Source of the DNA: Kutzneria chonburiensis
Lineage (GTDB): Bacteria > Actinomycetota > Actinomycetes > Mycobacteriales > Pseudonocardiaceae
Assembly (NCBI RefSeq): GCF_028622115.1
Contig: NZ_CP097263.1
Span: 3,782,001-3,846,000 of the forward strand
Length of the DNA: 64,000 nucleotides
Direction of reading: 5' to 3'
Below, piece by piece: positions 41,344 through 49,270 of the stretch; positions within the stretch are counted from its first letter, which is position 1, and each line of letters starts with the position of its first letter. Position numbers and translations under genes: made by a program. The notes under the pieces were generated by a model, which saw only the letters and a list, made by a program, of their open reading frames with translations, was not told the origin of the DNA and ran no database searches.

Positions 41344-41499
41344 ATGCCGAACACCAAGGCCGCGGTCAAGCAGTCCGTCAAGCAGAGCGTGAAGCAGTCC
41401 GTCAAGCAGTCGGTGAAGCAGTCCGTCAAGCAGTCGGTCAAGCAGAGCGTGAAGCAGTCGGTCAAGGAGTCCGTGAAGCAGAGCGTGAAGCAGTCGTGA
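41344..41499 (+). CDS. Small ribosomal peptide of eleven tandem VK(Q/E)S tetrapeptides
   Basis: 51 residues: a leader MPNTKAA, then 11 uninterrupted tetrapeptides, ten VKQS and one VKES (the ninth), ending exactly at the stop. Every third codon position is G or C, whereas the overlapping frames are not, which fixes the coding frame. Ser is written TCC, AGC or TCG and Val GTC or GTG in irregular order, so the repeat is kept at the protein level. GAGG at 41330-41333 serves ATG 41344; AAGGA at 41323-41327 could instead serve an in-frame GTG at 41335. It has no signal peptide and no cysteine. It is first in the plus operon, followed by strong hairpins, a layout seen for highly made precursor peptides. 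A modification scaffold or RiPP-like precursor with 12 lysines is the main hypothesis. Confidence 0.8.
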   Translation: MPNTKAAVKQSVKQSVKQSVKQSVKQSVKQSVKQSVKQSVKESVKQSVKQS

Positions 41500-41504
41500 T
41501 GTAC

Positions 41505-41543
41505 GGCGGTGCGGCGGGTGCGAATCCCGCTCGTCGCACCGCC
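41505..41543 (+). terminator. Hairpin 5 nt after the repeat-peptide gene, with a tRNA T-arm-like tip
   Basis: The outer stem is 9 bp (41505-41513 with 41535-41543). The inner stem GCGGG/CCCGC (41514-41518 with 41526-41530) closes a 7-base loop TGCGAAT, one base off the tRNA T-loop TTCGAAT. A 4-base bulge lies between the stems. It probably stabilises or ends the peptide mRNA. No complete tRNA can be folded around it. Confidence 0.6.
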
Positions 41544-41560
41544 GATCTCGCCTCTCTTTC

Positions 41561-41600
41561 CGGGGGAATGCGCCGAATCGTGTAGCGGCGCATTCCCCCG
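41561..41600. terminator. Strong 15 bp hairpin before the downstream operon
   Basis: A perfect 15 bp inverted repeat (41561-41575 with 41586-41600) with a 10-base loop lies between the peptide gene and the next ATG at 41625. There is no T-run. Together with the preceding hairpin it should reduce read-through, so the peptide would be made in excess over the enzymes, as in many RiPP operons. Confidence 0.75.
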
Positions 41601-41624
41601 AATACTCGCGTCCGGAGGAGATCG

Positions 41625-42182
41625 ATGCGCCACACCATCGCGGAATGCGAACGGGCCGGCCACGACGACGGCCTTTCCGCCGGCCTCGCACTCACCGGCG
41701 CCGCCCTCGACAACGCGCCCGGCCAGGTGGCCGCGGTGCCTTCCGATTCCGTGCCTCCGGGCGCGGAAGTGCTGCGCGCGGAGCAGGGCATCAGCTTCGT
41801 GCGCACGAAACCCTGTGCCGGCCCCGAGTCGACGGCGGTCGCCGCCCGGCTGGCGGGTGTCCGGTTAGGACTGACCCGCCGGCTCGCGCAACGGGCCATC
41901 GCGCACTTGTCCGGACGTACGGTCGGCGGTGAGCCGACCATCGGCAAACAGTTGGTGCAGGGCACTTTGGCCGACGCACACGTGGCCACCGAGGCCGCTC
42001 GCCGAGCCTTGTCCGTCGCCGGCGACTGCCCCGACACCGTACGGGATGTGCACGAGCGTCTGACCACAGTGGACTGGGAGCTGGCGAAGTTGTTCGGGGC
42101 CAGCGGCTTCGTCGACGGTGGCGCGATGTTCGACGTGCACCTGTCCCGCCTCATGGCCAGTTGCTGGGTCGGTGCGTCATGA
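41625..42182 (+). CDS. Short dehydrogenase-like partner protein (copy 2)
   Basis: 185 residues, paralogue of 35242-35835. The shared stretch is RLAQRAIAHLSGRTVGGEPTIGKQLVQG, then LTTVDWELAKLFGASGFVDGG. It lacks the flavin-binding domains of an acyl-CoA dehydrogenase. GGAGGAG precedes ATG 41625. Its stop overlaps the ATG of the full-size dehydrogenase, repeating the gene pair found in the minus operon. The first 80 residues are poorly conserved between the two copies. Confidence 0.72.
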   Translation: MRHTIAECERAGHDDGLSAGLALTGAALDNAPGQVAAVPSDSVPPGAEVLRAEQGISFVRTKPCAGPESTAVAARLAGVRLGLTRRLAQRAIAHLSGRTVGGEPTIGKQLVQGTLADAHVATEAARRALSVAGDCPDTVRDVHERLTTVDWELAKLFGASGFVDGGAMFDVHLSRLMASCWVGAS

Positions 42183-43258
42183 CTTCGCTGGACGAACTCC
42201 AGGGCCTGGCCGCCGAACTGGCGGCCGAGCTGCGGCCGCACGCGCTGGCCGTGGACGCAGGCGTGGTGCCGGACATCCCCGCGCTGGACGTCATCCGTGA
42301 CATCGCCACGCCGCCCGAGTTTCGGGCCTCTGACCTGCCCAAATGCGCCGAGACGTACACCGAGACGTGCCTCGCGCGCACGGCCGCCAACATCGAGCTC
42401 TCCCGTGGTGACGCCGGCGTGCTCAACATCTGCCGTGCCCCCTCGCTCGCCGGGCTGGCTGTCGACGCCCTGGGCAGCCCGGCGCAGCAGGAAGCGTTCT
42501 ACCGTGTGCTGGCCGACGAGCGGCCGTGGACCTTCTTCGGCATGACCGAGCCGGGCTGCGGCAGCGACGCCACCGCCATGGAAACCCGGCTGGACAAGGA
42601 TTTCCGTCTGCACGGCGGCAAGAAGTACGTGGCCAACGCGGCGCGCGGCGGCATCGGCGTCGTCTTCGCCCGCACCGGTCCGACTCCGCTGTCCATCCGT
42701 GCGGTGGTCGTCCGCAACCCGAGCCCGGGTTACACCGGTCGCCCGCTGACGATGTTCGGCCTGCGCGGCGCCGCTCTTGGTGAGATGACCTTCGACGGTG
42801 TCGAGCTGTCGCGGGAAGCCTTGCTGGGCGCACACTTGCCCGCCTCACGGCGTGGACTGTGGGGCGCCGCACGCACGTTCAACGTGATGCGCCTCCAGAT
42901 CGGCGCTCAGGCCCTCGGCGTCGCCCTGGCCATCAGCGACTACGTGCACGCCCTCCGTCCACAGTGGAATACCCTGATGACGTCCAGACTGGAAGCGGCC
43001 AGGGAGTTGCTGCTCGACTGCGCGCACGACGTCGACAACAACCCGGACGACCGCCGTGCCCCGTCGATCGGCAAACTGCACGCCACGAACCTGGCCGTGG
43101 AGACCGCGCGCTGGGCCGAGTCGGCGCTCGAACCCGGTGCGCTGCTTGACCATCCGCTGCTGGAGAAGTGGTGCCGGGACGTGCACGCCTTCGAGTTCAT
43201 GGACGGCACCAGCACCGTCCAACGCCTCACCATCGGGACTGGCCATGACGACAACTGA
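42179..43258 (+). CDS. Acyl-CoA dehydrogenase-like flavoenzyme, large partner (copy 2)
   Basis: 359 residues, similar throughout to 34106-35242. Motifs are TFFGMTEPGCGSDATAMETRL, YVANAARGGIGVVFART and the C-terminal FEFMDGTSTVQRL with Asp at the usual catalytic Glu. It is encoded with the short partner and 14 bp into the first GNAT gene. Having one dehydrogenase pair in each divergent operon suggests two successive oxidations or two different carrier-bound substrates. Confidence 0.83.
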   Translation: MTSLDELQGLAAELAAELRPHALAVDAGVVPDIPALDVIRDIATPPEFRASDLPKCAETYTETCLARTAANIELSRGDAGVLNICRAPSLAGLAVDALGSPAQQEAFYRVLADERPWTFFGMTEPGCGSDATAMETRLDKDFRLHGGKKYVANAARGGIGVVFARTGPTPLSIRAVVVRNPSPGYTGRPLTMFGLRGAALGEMTFDGVELSREALLGAHLPASRRGLWGAARTFNVMRLQIGAQALGVALAISDYVHALRPQWNTLMTSRLEAARELLLDCAHDVDNNPDDRRAPSIGKLHATNLAVETARWAESALEPGALLDHPLLEKWCRDVHAFEFMDGTSTVQRLTIGTGHDDN

Positions 43259-43739
43259 ACTGCCGCACTGGTCGAGCCGGCCCTACTCGGACGCCGACCG
43301 CGACGCCGTGCTGGCCCTGTTCACCGAACCCGACTTCTTCTTCCGCACCGGGGATCCCGACACGCGGCCGGAGTGGGAGATCCTGGAGCTGCTCGACGAG
43401 GACACGCACGTGCTGCTGGCCGACGGCGAGGTCGTCGGCCTGTACGCCGTCGAGTCCGAGGCCAACAACGCCTGCCACTACAGCATGCAGTTGCGGCTGC
43501 GGGCCTCGGCCCCGCTGCGGTGGTGGCGCGCCGCGTTCGAGGAACTGGTGCGCGCCAACCGATGGCGGCGCGAGGTCGTGCGGCTGGCGCTGCGCATCGA
43601 CGAGTTCGACGACCGCGGCCTGGCCTTCGCCCGTGCCGCCGGCCTGCGCGAAGAGGGCACGTTGGCCGCGGTCACCGTGCACGACGGCAGCCGCTACGGC
43701 TCCGTGTCGTTCGCCCGGATCTGGGAGCCGACCTCATGA
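43245..43739 (+). CDS. GNAT-family acyltransferase 1
   Basis: 164 residues of the RimJ/RimL-like GNAT type. It has DTHVLLADGEVVGLYAVE as the central strand pair and the C-terminal AAGLREEGTLAAVTVHDGSRYGSVSFARI. It starts at an ATG inside the end of the dehydrogenase gene and ends four bases into the next GNAT gene. GNATs acylate amino groups; Lys side chains or the N-terminus of the repeat peptide are the attractive acceptors here, using acyl-ACP as donor as in GNAT-containing lipopeptide RiPP systems. The acceptor is inference. Confidence 0.8.
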   Translation: MTTTELPHWSSRPYSDADRDAVLALFTEPDFFFRTGDPDTRPEWEILELLDEDTHVLLADGEVVGLYAVESEANNACHYSMQLRLRASAPLRWWRAAFEELVRANRWRREVVRLALRIDEFDDRGLAFARAAGLREEGTLAAVTVHDGSRYGSVSFARIWEPTS

Positions 43740-44191
43740 GACTGCGTGGATACCGCCGCGGCGACGCCCACCTGCTCGCCGGCCCCTGGCTGCCCGGTGA
43801 GCTGCTCGGACTGCCGATGATCGACTGGCCGATGCTGGCCGAGCCCACCACCGTGCCCGCGCCGACCGACCCGAGCCAGGAGCTGTGCATCGCGTCCGGA
43901 CTGGGCTTCGTGCGCTACACCGAGCTCGACTGGGTGCACCGCCGGGCCCGCGTCGAGATCGGTCTGCAGGCCCCGCACAGCCTCGACGTGCTGCTGAAAA
44001 CCGTGGTGGCGCACGGGTTCCTGACGCTGAATCTGAGCCGCCTGTACGGCTGGGTGACGCCGGTGCTCGACCCGCCCGTGGGGCTGCTGACCGATGTCGG
44101 CTTCCAGTGCGAGGCAACGCTGCCGGAGAGCGCGTGGCTGGACGGCCGGCCGGTGGACCGGGAGATCTGGGGAGTTGTGCGCAATGACTGA
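43736..44191 (+). CDS. GNAT-like acyltransferase 2
   Basis: 151 residues. The order of segments is that of a GNAT (ELCIASGLGFVRYTELDWVHRRARVEIGL, a short helix LLKTVVAHGF, then DVGFQCEATLPESAWLDGRPVDREIWGVV). The acyl-donor loop is poorly conserved. ATG 43736 overlaps the stop of the previous gene (ATGA). It may be a subunit or a specialised paralogue acting on a different position of the same acceptor. Confidence 0.7.
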   Translation: MRLRGYRRGDAHLLAGPWLPGELLGLPMIDWPMLAEPTTVPAPTDPSQELCIASGLGFVRYTELDWVHRRARVEIGLQAPHSLDVLLKTVVAHGFLTLNLSRLYGWVTPVLDPPVGLLTDVGFQCEATLPESAWLDGRPVDREIWGVVRND

Positions 44192-44630
44192 GATCCTGCG
44201 GCTCGATGTGGACGCCGCCGTCGCCGAGCTACGGGCGTCCGGCGACTCCGCGCGGGGTTTTCTCGGGCTCGATCCCGTGACCCAGAACGATTCCCTGCTC
44301 GCCGCCGAGCTCAAGGCGTTGGCGGCGCAGCTGTTCAGCGCCGGCGAGGCACTGGTCGGTTTCGCCCCCAACACGGATCAGCCACGCCAGGCGTACGTGG
44401 CCAGCACGTCGGCGGACCCGGAACCGTTGCGGGCGCTGCTGGAATTCCTGGCGACGTACCAGCGCTGCACCACGTTCGTGGCCATGGTGCCGGTGGATGC
44501 CGAGGGCGGCAAGGGGCTCGAGGCGTGTGGCTTCGAGCGGGCCGGGTTGCTGCCGCAGCACCGGTGGCAGAACTACGACTGGCAGGACGTCCTGGTCTAC
44601 GTGGGGAGGGCGGACTCGTGCCGTTCATGA
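44184..44630 (+). CDS. GNAT-like acyltransferase 3
   Basis: 148 residues. The N-terminal half is divergent. The C-terminal GLEACGFERAGLLPQHRWQNYDWQDVLVYVGR matches the final strand-helix-strand of RimJ-type GNATs (GFxxEGxLRxHxxxxGxxxDVLVY). It overlaps its upstream neighbour by 8 bp and its downstream neighbour by 13 bp. It could be a degenerate or non-catalytic member; I cannot tell from sequence. Confidence 0.65.
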   Translation: MTEILRLDVDAAVAELRASGDSARGFLGLDPVTQNDSLLAAELKALAAQLFSAGEALVGFAPNTDQPRQAYVASTSADPEPLRALLEFLATYQRCTTFVAMVPVDAEGGKGLEACGFERAGLLPQHRWQNYDWQDVLVYVGRADSCRS

Positions 44631-45202
44631 CGGTCCGGCACTTCACCGAGGCGGACATCCCGATCCGCACGGAGCTGTTGCGGGAGAACAAGTACCAGAC
44701 CAACCTGAACGACTTCGCGATGTCGGCCGACGACCGCGCGCTGGCCGACGGTATGCAGCATACGATCGACGCGCAGCATCACGTGAAGCGGCTGTTCACC
44801 ATGTGTGGCTCCAAGGGCCAGGTGGTCGGCTTCTCGTGGATCACGTCGATCGACTGGCGCAGCCAGGCCTGCGAGCTGTCTTTCGCGGTGCTGCCCCGGT
44901 ACCGCAGCGGTTTCGGCTTCAAGGCGGTGGAAGCGGCGCACGAGTACCTGCGCGAGCAGCTGCACATGGACGTGATCATCAACCAGGTGTTGTCGCACAA
45001 CACGATGATGCTGTCGGCCGCCGAGTTGGAGGCCAACGCCCAGGTGCGCTCGGAGTTCGACTCGTACACGGTCGGCCAGTGGCGCACAGCCTGCTACTGG
45101 ACCGTGACGCGCGATGAGGTGCGTGACCGCAAGCAGCGGGAAATGGCGCGGCGGCAGGAGATCGCGGACCGGGTCCGAGCGGGAGTGCGGGAGCTGTCGT
45201 GA
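44618..45202 (+). CDS. GNAT-like acyltransferase 4
   Basis: 194 residues. VVGFSWITSIDWRSQACELSFAVLPRYRSGFGFKAVEAAHEYL is a recognisable GNAT core with the pyrophosphate-loop helix. VLSHNTMMLSAAE follows, where most members have an N-x-x-(A/S) helix, and there is a long basic C-terminal helix (DRKQREMARRQEIADR). GTG 44618 has GGGAGGG at good spacing; ATG 44627 overlapping the previous stop is the alternative. It is the fourth GNAT-type gene in a row, and its stop overlaps the protease start. Confidence 0.75.
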   Translation: MPFMTVRHFTEADIPIRTELLRENKYQTNLNDFAMSADDRALADGMQHTIDAQHHVKRLFTMCGSKGQVVGFSWITSIDWRSQACELSFAVLPRYRSGFGFKAVEAAHEYLREQLHMDVIINQVLSHNTMMLSAAELEANAQVRSEFDSYTVGQWRTACYWTVTRDEVRDRKQREMARRQEIADRVRAGVRELS

Positions 45203-48150
45203 CCGGATATCTGCGGTTCCCGACCATCGCCGGCGACACGGTCGTCTTCACCTGCGAGGACGACCTGTGGTCGGTGCCGGTCGGCGGCGGGACCGCGCGA
45301 CGGCTGACCGCCGGCGTGTCCGAGGCCAGCCGGCCCCGGCTGTCGCCCGACGGTTCGCTGGTGGCATTCATCGGCGCTGATGACGGACCTTCCGAGGTGT
45401 ACGTCATGCCCGCTCATGGCGGGCCATCGCGCCGGTTGACGTACCAGGCAGCGCGGTGCGTGACGGTCGGTTGGCATCCGGGGACCGGCGAGATCATCTA
45501 TGCCTCGACGGCTGCCCAGCCGGCCGGTTTCGGGTTCCGGCTGTTCGCGGTGTCGCCTTCCGGTGGCGTGCCCCGGCTGTTGCGTCCCGGTCTGGCCGAC
45601 GCGGTGACCTTCGGGCCGGACGGCCGCGTGGTCGTCGGCCGGAACACCGCGGATCCCGCTCGGTGGAAGCGTTATCGCGGCGGCTTAGCCGGTGAGCTGT
45701 GGACAGCGTCCACTGTGGACGGGCCGCTGACGCCGTTGTTGTCGCTGCCGGGCAACCTGGCCAACCCGTGCTGGGTCGGCGACCGGATCTTCTTCATCAG
45801 CGATCACGAGGGCGTCGGCAATGTGTACTCGTGCCGACCGGACGGCGCCGACCTGCACCGGCACACCTCACACGGGGAATATTACGCCCGTAACCTTACA
45901 ACCGATGGCTTACGTCTGGTGCATCACGCCGGCGCGTCGCTCTTCCTGCTGGACGAGCAGCTTCCCGTCGAGGTCGCCGGTTCACGGTCGCAGTGCGCCC
46001 GCCGGATCGTGTCCGCGGCCGACCACCTCGAGGACGCTCGCCTGAGCCCCGACGGCAAGTCCGTGACCCTGACCGTGCGCGGGCAGGCGTTCACCATGGC
46101 CCCGCAGACCGGCCCCGTGCGTCAGCACGGGGCTGCTTCCGGTGTACGCCATCGGCTCGTGGACTGGCTTCCCGACGGCCGGCTCGTGGCGGTCGTCGGC
46201 GACGACTCGGCCGACGAACGCTTAACTGTACTCGGTGGTTCAGATACGCCCGTGCCCGGCACGGCCACCGAGCTCGCCGCGTCACCTCGCGACGGTCTCG
46301 TAGCCTTCGCCACCAACCGGCAGCAGCTGTGGGTCGTCGACGATGGGCTTCCCCGCCTGGTGGACCACAGCCCGCACGAGCGCATCGAGGACCTGGCCTG
46401 GTCCCCCGACGGCCGTTGGCTGGCGTACACCTACCCCACCTCGCCCCGCACCTCGGCGATCAAGGTCTTCGACGCCGAACTGAACCAGGCAGTACAGGTC
46501 ACTGCACCGGTGCTGCGCGACTCCCGGCCGTCCTTCGACCCCAGCGGCCGGTACCTGTACTTCGTCGGACAGCGCGATCTGGCCGTCGACCACGACCAGG
46601 TGCAGTTCGACCTGGGCTTCCCGTACGCCGGCCGGCCCTACCTGATCACCTTGCGAGCCGAGGAGCCGCCCCCGTTCGAACACTCCTCCCCCGCCCCGCT
46701 CACCGACGTGGAGATCGACTTCGCCGGCATCGAGCGCCGCGTGCTGCCGCTGCCCGTGCCGGAGGGGCGCTACGCCAAGATCGTCGGCCTGCCCGGCAAG
46801 GTGTTGCTGCACTCCGTGCCGCTGGCCGCGCCCGACATCGCCCAGCCCGACGCCACTCCAGACGGCATCGTCTCGGTGGTCGACCTGGTCACCGGCGAGG
46901 TCGAGTCCGACGTGCTCAGCCCCGTCGACGACGTACACGCCAGCAACTCGATGATCCTCTACCGGCACGAAGGCACCGTGCACATGGTGCCGTCCGATGA
47001 CCTCGACGGAGAGGGCATCGAGCTCGATCTCAAGCGCCTCCAGGTCTCCGTCCAGCCGGAGGCCGAGTGGCGGCAGATGTTCCGGGAGACCTGGCGCTTG
47101 CAGCGCGAGGGTTTTTGGGACGCCGCCATGAACGGCGTGGACTGGGATGCCATGTACGACCGGTATCTCAGGCTGCTGGATCGCGTGGCCACTCGGGCCG
47201 AGCTGTCCGACCTGCTGTGGGAGCTCCAGGCCGAGCTCGGCACTTCGCACACGTACGAACGCGGCGGCGAGTACCGGCCGACTCCCAGCCACGGTCAGGG
47301 TTTTCTCGGCGTGGACTGGGAATCCGATTGGCGCATCGGCAACATCCTGCTCGGCGATCCGTGGAATCCCCGTGCCACTTCGCCGTGCAACCGCCTCGGC
47401 GCCGACATCCGCGCCGGCGATCAGGTCGTCGCCATCAACGGCCGGCCGATGTCCGCCGAACTCCTTGTCGGACAGGCTGATCGCCAGGTCGAGCTGACCG
47501 TCCTCCGTGACGGCACCAGCCGTTCCGTCACGGTCACCGCCCTGGCCGACGAATCCGCCGCCCGCTACCGCGACTGGGTGTCGGCAAACCGTTCTGCTGT
47601 AAGGGAATTGTCCGACTGCCGCCTCGGCTACATCCATGCTCCGGACATGAACGCCAGCGGTTACGCCGAGTTCGTGCGGGCCTTCCTGACCGAGTTGGAC
47701 TGCGAGGGCCTCATCGTCGACGTGCGATTCAACGGCGGCGGCCAGATCGCACCAATGTTGTTGGACCGCTTGTCCCGCAAGCGTTTCGGCACCGAGTCCG
47801 GCCGTTGGGGGCGGCCCACCCCGTACCCGTCCGAGGCTCCTCGTGGTCCGATGGCGCTGTTGGTCAACGAGCACACCGGTTCCAACGGCGAGATCTTCGC
47901 GCAGGGCTTTCGTTCGCTCGGGCTCGGTCCTCTCATCGGCCGGCGGACGTGGGGCGGCGTGATCGCCACGTGGCCTCGGCACTCGCTTGTCGACGGCACC
48001 GTCACCACCCAGCCCGAGTTCCGTTACGTGCTCGACGGGCAGATTCTGGAGAACCGCGGCGTGGTGCCCGACATTCAGGTCGACAACGAGGACCGGCAGT
48101 TGGCCACTGCCGTCGCCGCGCTCGTCCCGACCCCGGTGCCCGCGCCGTGA
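45199..48150 (+). CDS. Tricorn-type protease (beta-propeller, PDZ, S41 peptidase)
   Basis: 983 residues. The N-terminal two thirds carry WD/TolB-like propeller repeats (RPRLSPDGSLVAFIGADDG, ARLSPDGKSVTLT, EDLAWSPDGRWLAYTYP). They are followed by the core LGTSHTYERGGEY (Ser-His of tricorn), a PDZ-like segment (GADIRAGDQVVAINGRPM) and the S41 nucleophile loop NEHTGSNGEIFAQGF. Tricorn proteases cut peptides into very short pieces. As the enzyme encoded with a tetrapeptide-repeat peptide, it is the obvious candidate to release modified units; that link is inference. No signal peptide, so it is cytosolic. GTG start overlaps the fourth GNAT gene. Confidence 0.9.
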   Translation: MTGYLRFPTIAGDTVVFTCEDDLWSVPVGGGTARRLTAGVSEASRPRLSPDGSLVAFIGADDGPSEVYVMPAHGGPSRRLTYQAARCVTVGWHPGTGEIIYASTAAQPAGFGFRLFAVSPSGGVPRLLRPGLADAVTFGPDGRVVVGRNTADPARWKRYRGGLAGELWTASTVDGPLTPLLSLPGNLANPCWVGDRIFFISDHEGVGNVYSCRPDGADLHRHTSHGEYYARNLTTDGLRLVHHAGASLFLLDEQLPVEVAGSRSQCARRIVSAADHLEDARLSPDGKSVTLTVRGQAFTMAPQTGPVRQHGAASGVRHRLVDWLPDGRLVAVVGDDSADERLTVLGGSDTPVPGTATELAASPRDGLVAFATNRQQLWVVDDGLPRLVDHSPHERIEDLAWSPDGRWLAYTYPTSPRTSAIKVFDAELNQAVQVTAPVLRDSRPSFDPSGRYLYFVGQRDLAVDHDQVQFDLGFPYAGRPYLITLRAEEPPPFEHSSPAPLTDVEIDFAGIERRVLPLPVPEGRYAKIVGLPGKVLLHSVPLAAPDIAQPDATPDGIVSVVDLVTGEVESDVLSPVDDVHASNSMILYRHEGTVHMVPSDDLDGEGIELDLKRLQVSVQPEAEWRQMFRETWRLQREGFWDAAMNGVDWDAMYDRYLRLLDRVATRAELSDLLWELQAELGTSHTYERGGEYRPTPSHGQGFLGVDWESDWRIGNILLGDPWNPRATSPCNRLGADIRAGDQVVAINGRPMSAELLVGQADRQVELTVLRDGTSRSVTVTALADESAARYRDWVSANRSAVRELSDCRLGYIHAPDMNASGYAEFVRAFLTELDCEGLIVDVRFNGGGQIAPMLLDRLSRKRFGTESGRWGRPTPYPSEAPRGPMALLVNEHTGSNGEIFAQGFRSLGLGPLIGRRTWGGVIATWPRHSLVDGTVTTQPEFRYVLDGQILENRGVVPDIQVDNEDRQLATAVAALVPTPVPAP

Positions 48151-48848
48151 ACCCCGGCGAGGTTGTCGTCTGGCTGGTTCCGGTGCGCCCCCGCACCGGT
48201 TGGCTGGCCATGCTCGACGACGACGAGCGTTTGCGTGCCGCCAAGCTCGCCAGCACCCCCGCCGGCGACACCTTCGTCACTTCCCGTGCCACCCAGCGAC
48301 TTGTCGGTTCCCACTACCTCGGCATCCCGCCCGGCGAGATCGTCACCGACCGCACTTGCACCCACTGCGACACCGGCGCCCGCCACGGCCGCCCTCGCTT
48401 CCGCGACGCCGCCATCGACTATTCCGTCTCGCACACCGAGCATTGGGTGATCATGGCCGTCGTGTGCAGCGGTCTCATCGGTGTGGACATCGAGGACCTC
48501 CGCGCCGCCCCCGACCCTTCCGGCCTGGCCCGCGCTTGCCTCACCACTTCCGAGCGCTCCCACTTCGACTCCTTGCCTCCGTCTGTTCGCGCCCCGTGGC
48601 TCGTCTCCGCCTGGACTCGTAAGGAGGCCGCCATGAAGCTCACCGGCCTCGGCCTCCGTGCTCCGCCCCGGCATCTCGACGTTCGCGGGTCCGCCGTCGC
48701 CACCGCCATTCCGCGGTGGCCTTCCGCCGCCGTGCACCTTCGCGACATCGACGCCCCTCCCGGCCACCTCGCCGCCCTCGCCACCACCGTCCCCGTGCTC
48801 TCCGTCCGTGCCGCCACCCTCGACGACCTCGAGGCCGTGCCGGTGTGA
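48147..48848 (+). CDS. Sfp-type 4'-phosphopantetheinyl transferase
   Basis: 233 residues. The magnesium-binding VDIEDLR and the signature AWTRKEAAMKLTGLG are intact, as is the upstream SVSHTEHW. It activates carrier proteins, here presumably the ACPs and PKS carrier domains of the window. It is the last gene of the plus operon, with a GTG start overlapping the protease stop. It could compensate for the frameshifted AcpS. Confidence 0.9.
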   Translation: MNPGEVVVWLVPVRPRTGWLAMLDDDERLRAAKLASTPAGDTFVTSRATQRLVGSHYLGIPPGEIVTDRTCTHCDTGARHGRPRFRDAAIDYSVSHTEHWVIMAVVCSGLIGVDIEDLRAAPDPSGLARACLTTSERSHFDSLPPSVRAPWLVSAWTRKEAAMKLTGLGLRAPPRHLDVRGSAVATAIPRWPSAAVHLRDIDAPPGHLAALATTVPVLSVRAATLDDLEAVPV

Positions 48849-48857
48849 CCCCGTTCT

Positions 48858-48979
48858 GAGCAGCCCCCGTTTCCATCCAACCAGATCAACCTGAATCCCC
48901 GCCCCGGTGAGCCTCCCTCAAGATCGCCCCCACCCGGCCGGCCCCTTTCAGGGAGTAGAATGGAAGTCGGGGGCTGCTC
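48858..48979. repeat. MITE-like intergenic element, copy B (122 bp)
   Basis: Terminal inverted repeats GAGCAGCCCCCG (left) and CGGGGGCTGCTC (right) are perfect over 12 bp and extend imperfectly into TTCCAT/ATGGAA. The internal TCCAACCAGATCAACCTG, CAAGATCG and TAGAATGGA blocks match copy A at 27725-27845. It starts 10 bp after the PPTase stop, so it may also act as a terminator for the operon. Confidence 0.78.
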
Positions 48980-49270
48980 CGATCGCTTGATCAACAACGA
49001 TGGCTTCCCCGCACCGCCGGCCGAACAGGCCTCGGCGCACTGGGCGGTGTTTCAGACGGCGTCGTGGTCGCCGATATCCGTCCTCGTGGCCGCGTCGGCT
49101 GCCCGCGCCGCGCACAGCCAACCGGCAATCGCGCGGCGCGGGCGCCAGAAGCAACCACCGCAGCTATTGGTCTTCGCGCTGGAACTTTGTGGGGACAGGC
49201 ATGCGCGCTGAAATCCCTTGCACCCCAGGCCGCCTGCTTGGTGGGATACAGAACGGCGGGAGGGGACAGC
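48980..49270. other. 291 bp with no supported gene
   Basis: Short overlapping open frames occur on both strands, but none shows a known motif or a consistent third-position GC bias. It ends in GGAGGGG, the ribosome-binding site of the next gene. It may hold remnants of an older gene; I see no clear signal. Confidence 0.5.

Noticed and set aside
41344-41499. Simple microsatellite or CRISPR-like array
   Set aside because: The 12 nt units vary at synonymous positions and there are no spacers; the regularity is at the amino-acid level.
41505-41543. A tRNA gene suggested by the T-arm-like hairpin
   Set aside because: No D-arm, anticodon arm or matching 5' acceptor strand is found upstream.
41172-41585. 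Alternative plus-strand frame through the repeat region (Arg/Gln/Glu/Ala-rich translation)
   Set aside because: Third positions in this frame are a mixture including many A and T, unlike real genes here, while the VKQS frame is all G/C at third positions.
41313-41663. Minus-strand frame with Cys/Leu/Thr/Asp repeats opposite the VKQS gene
   Set aside because: It is the complement of the VKQS codons, has poor third-position GC and no suitable ribosome-binding site.
43245-45202. Treating the four GNAT-like genes as one broken gene
   Set aside because: Each has its own start, a full strand-helix pattern and a distinct C-terminal GNAT end; they are separate paralogues with short overlaps.
49064-49270. 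N-terminal extension of the zinc-ribbon-like protein
   Set aside because: The added residues are Arg/Ala-rich without conservation clues, and a good ribosome-binding site sits directly before TTG 49271.
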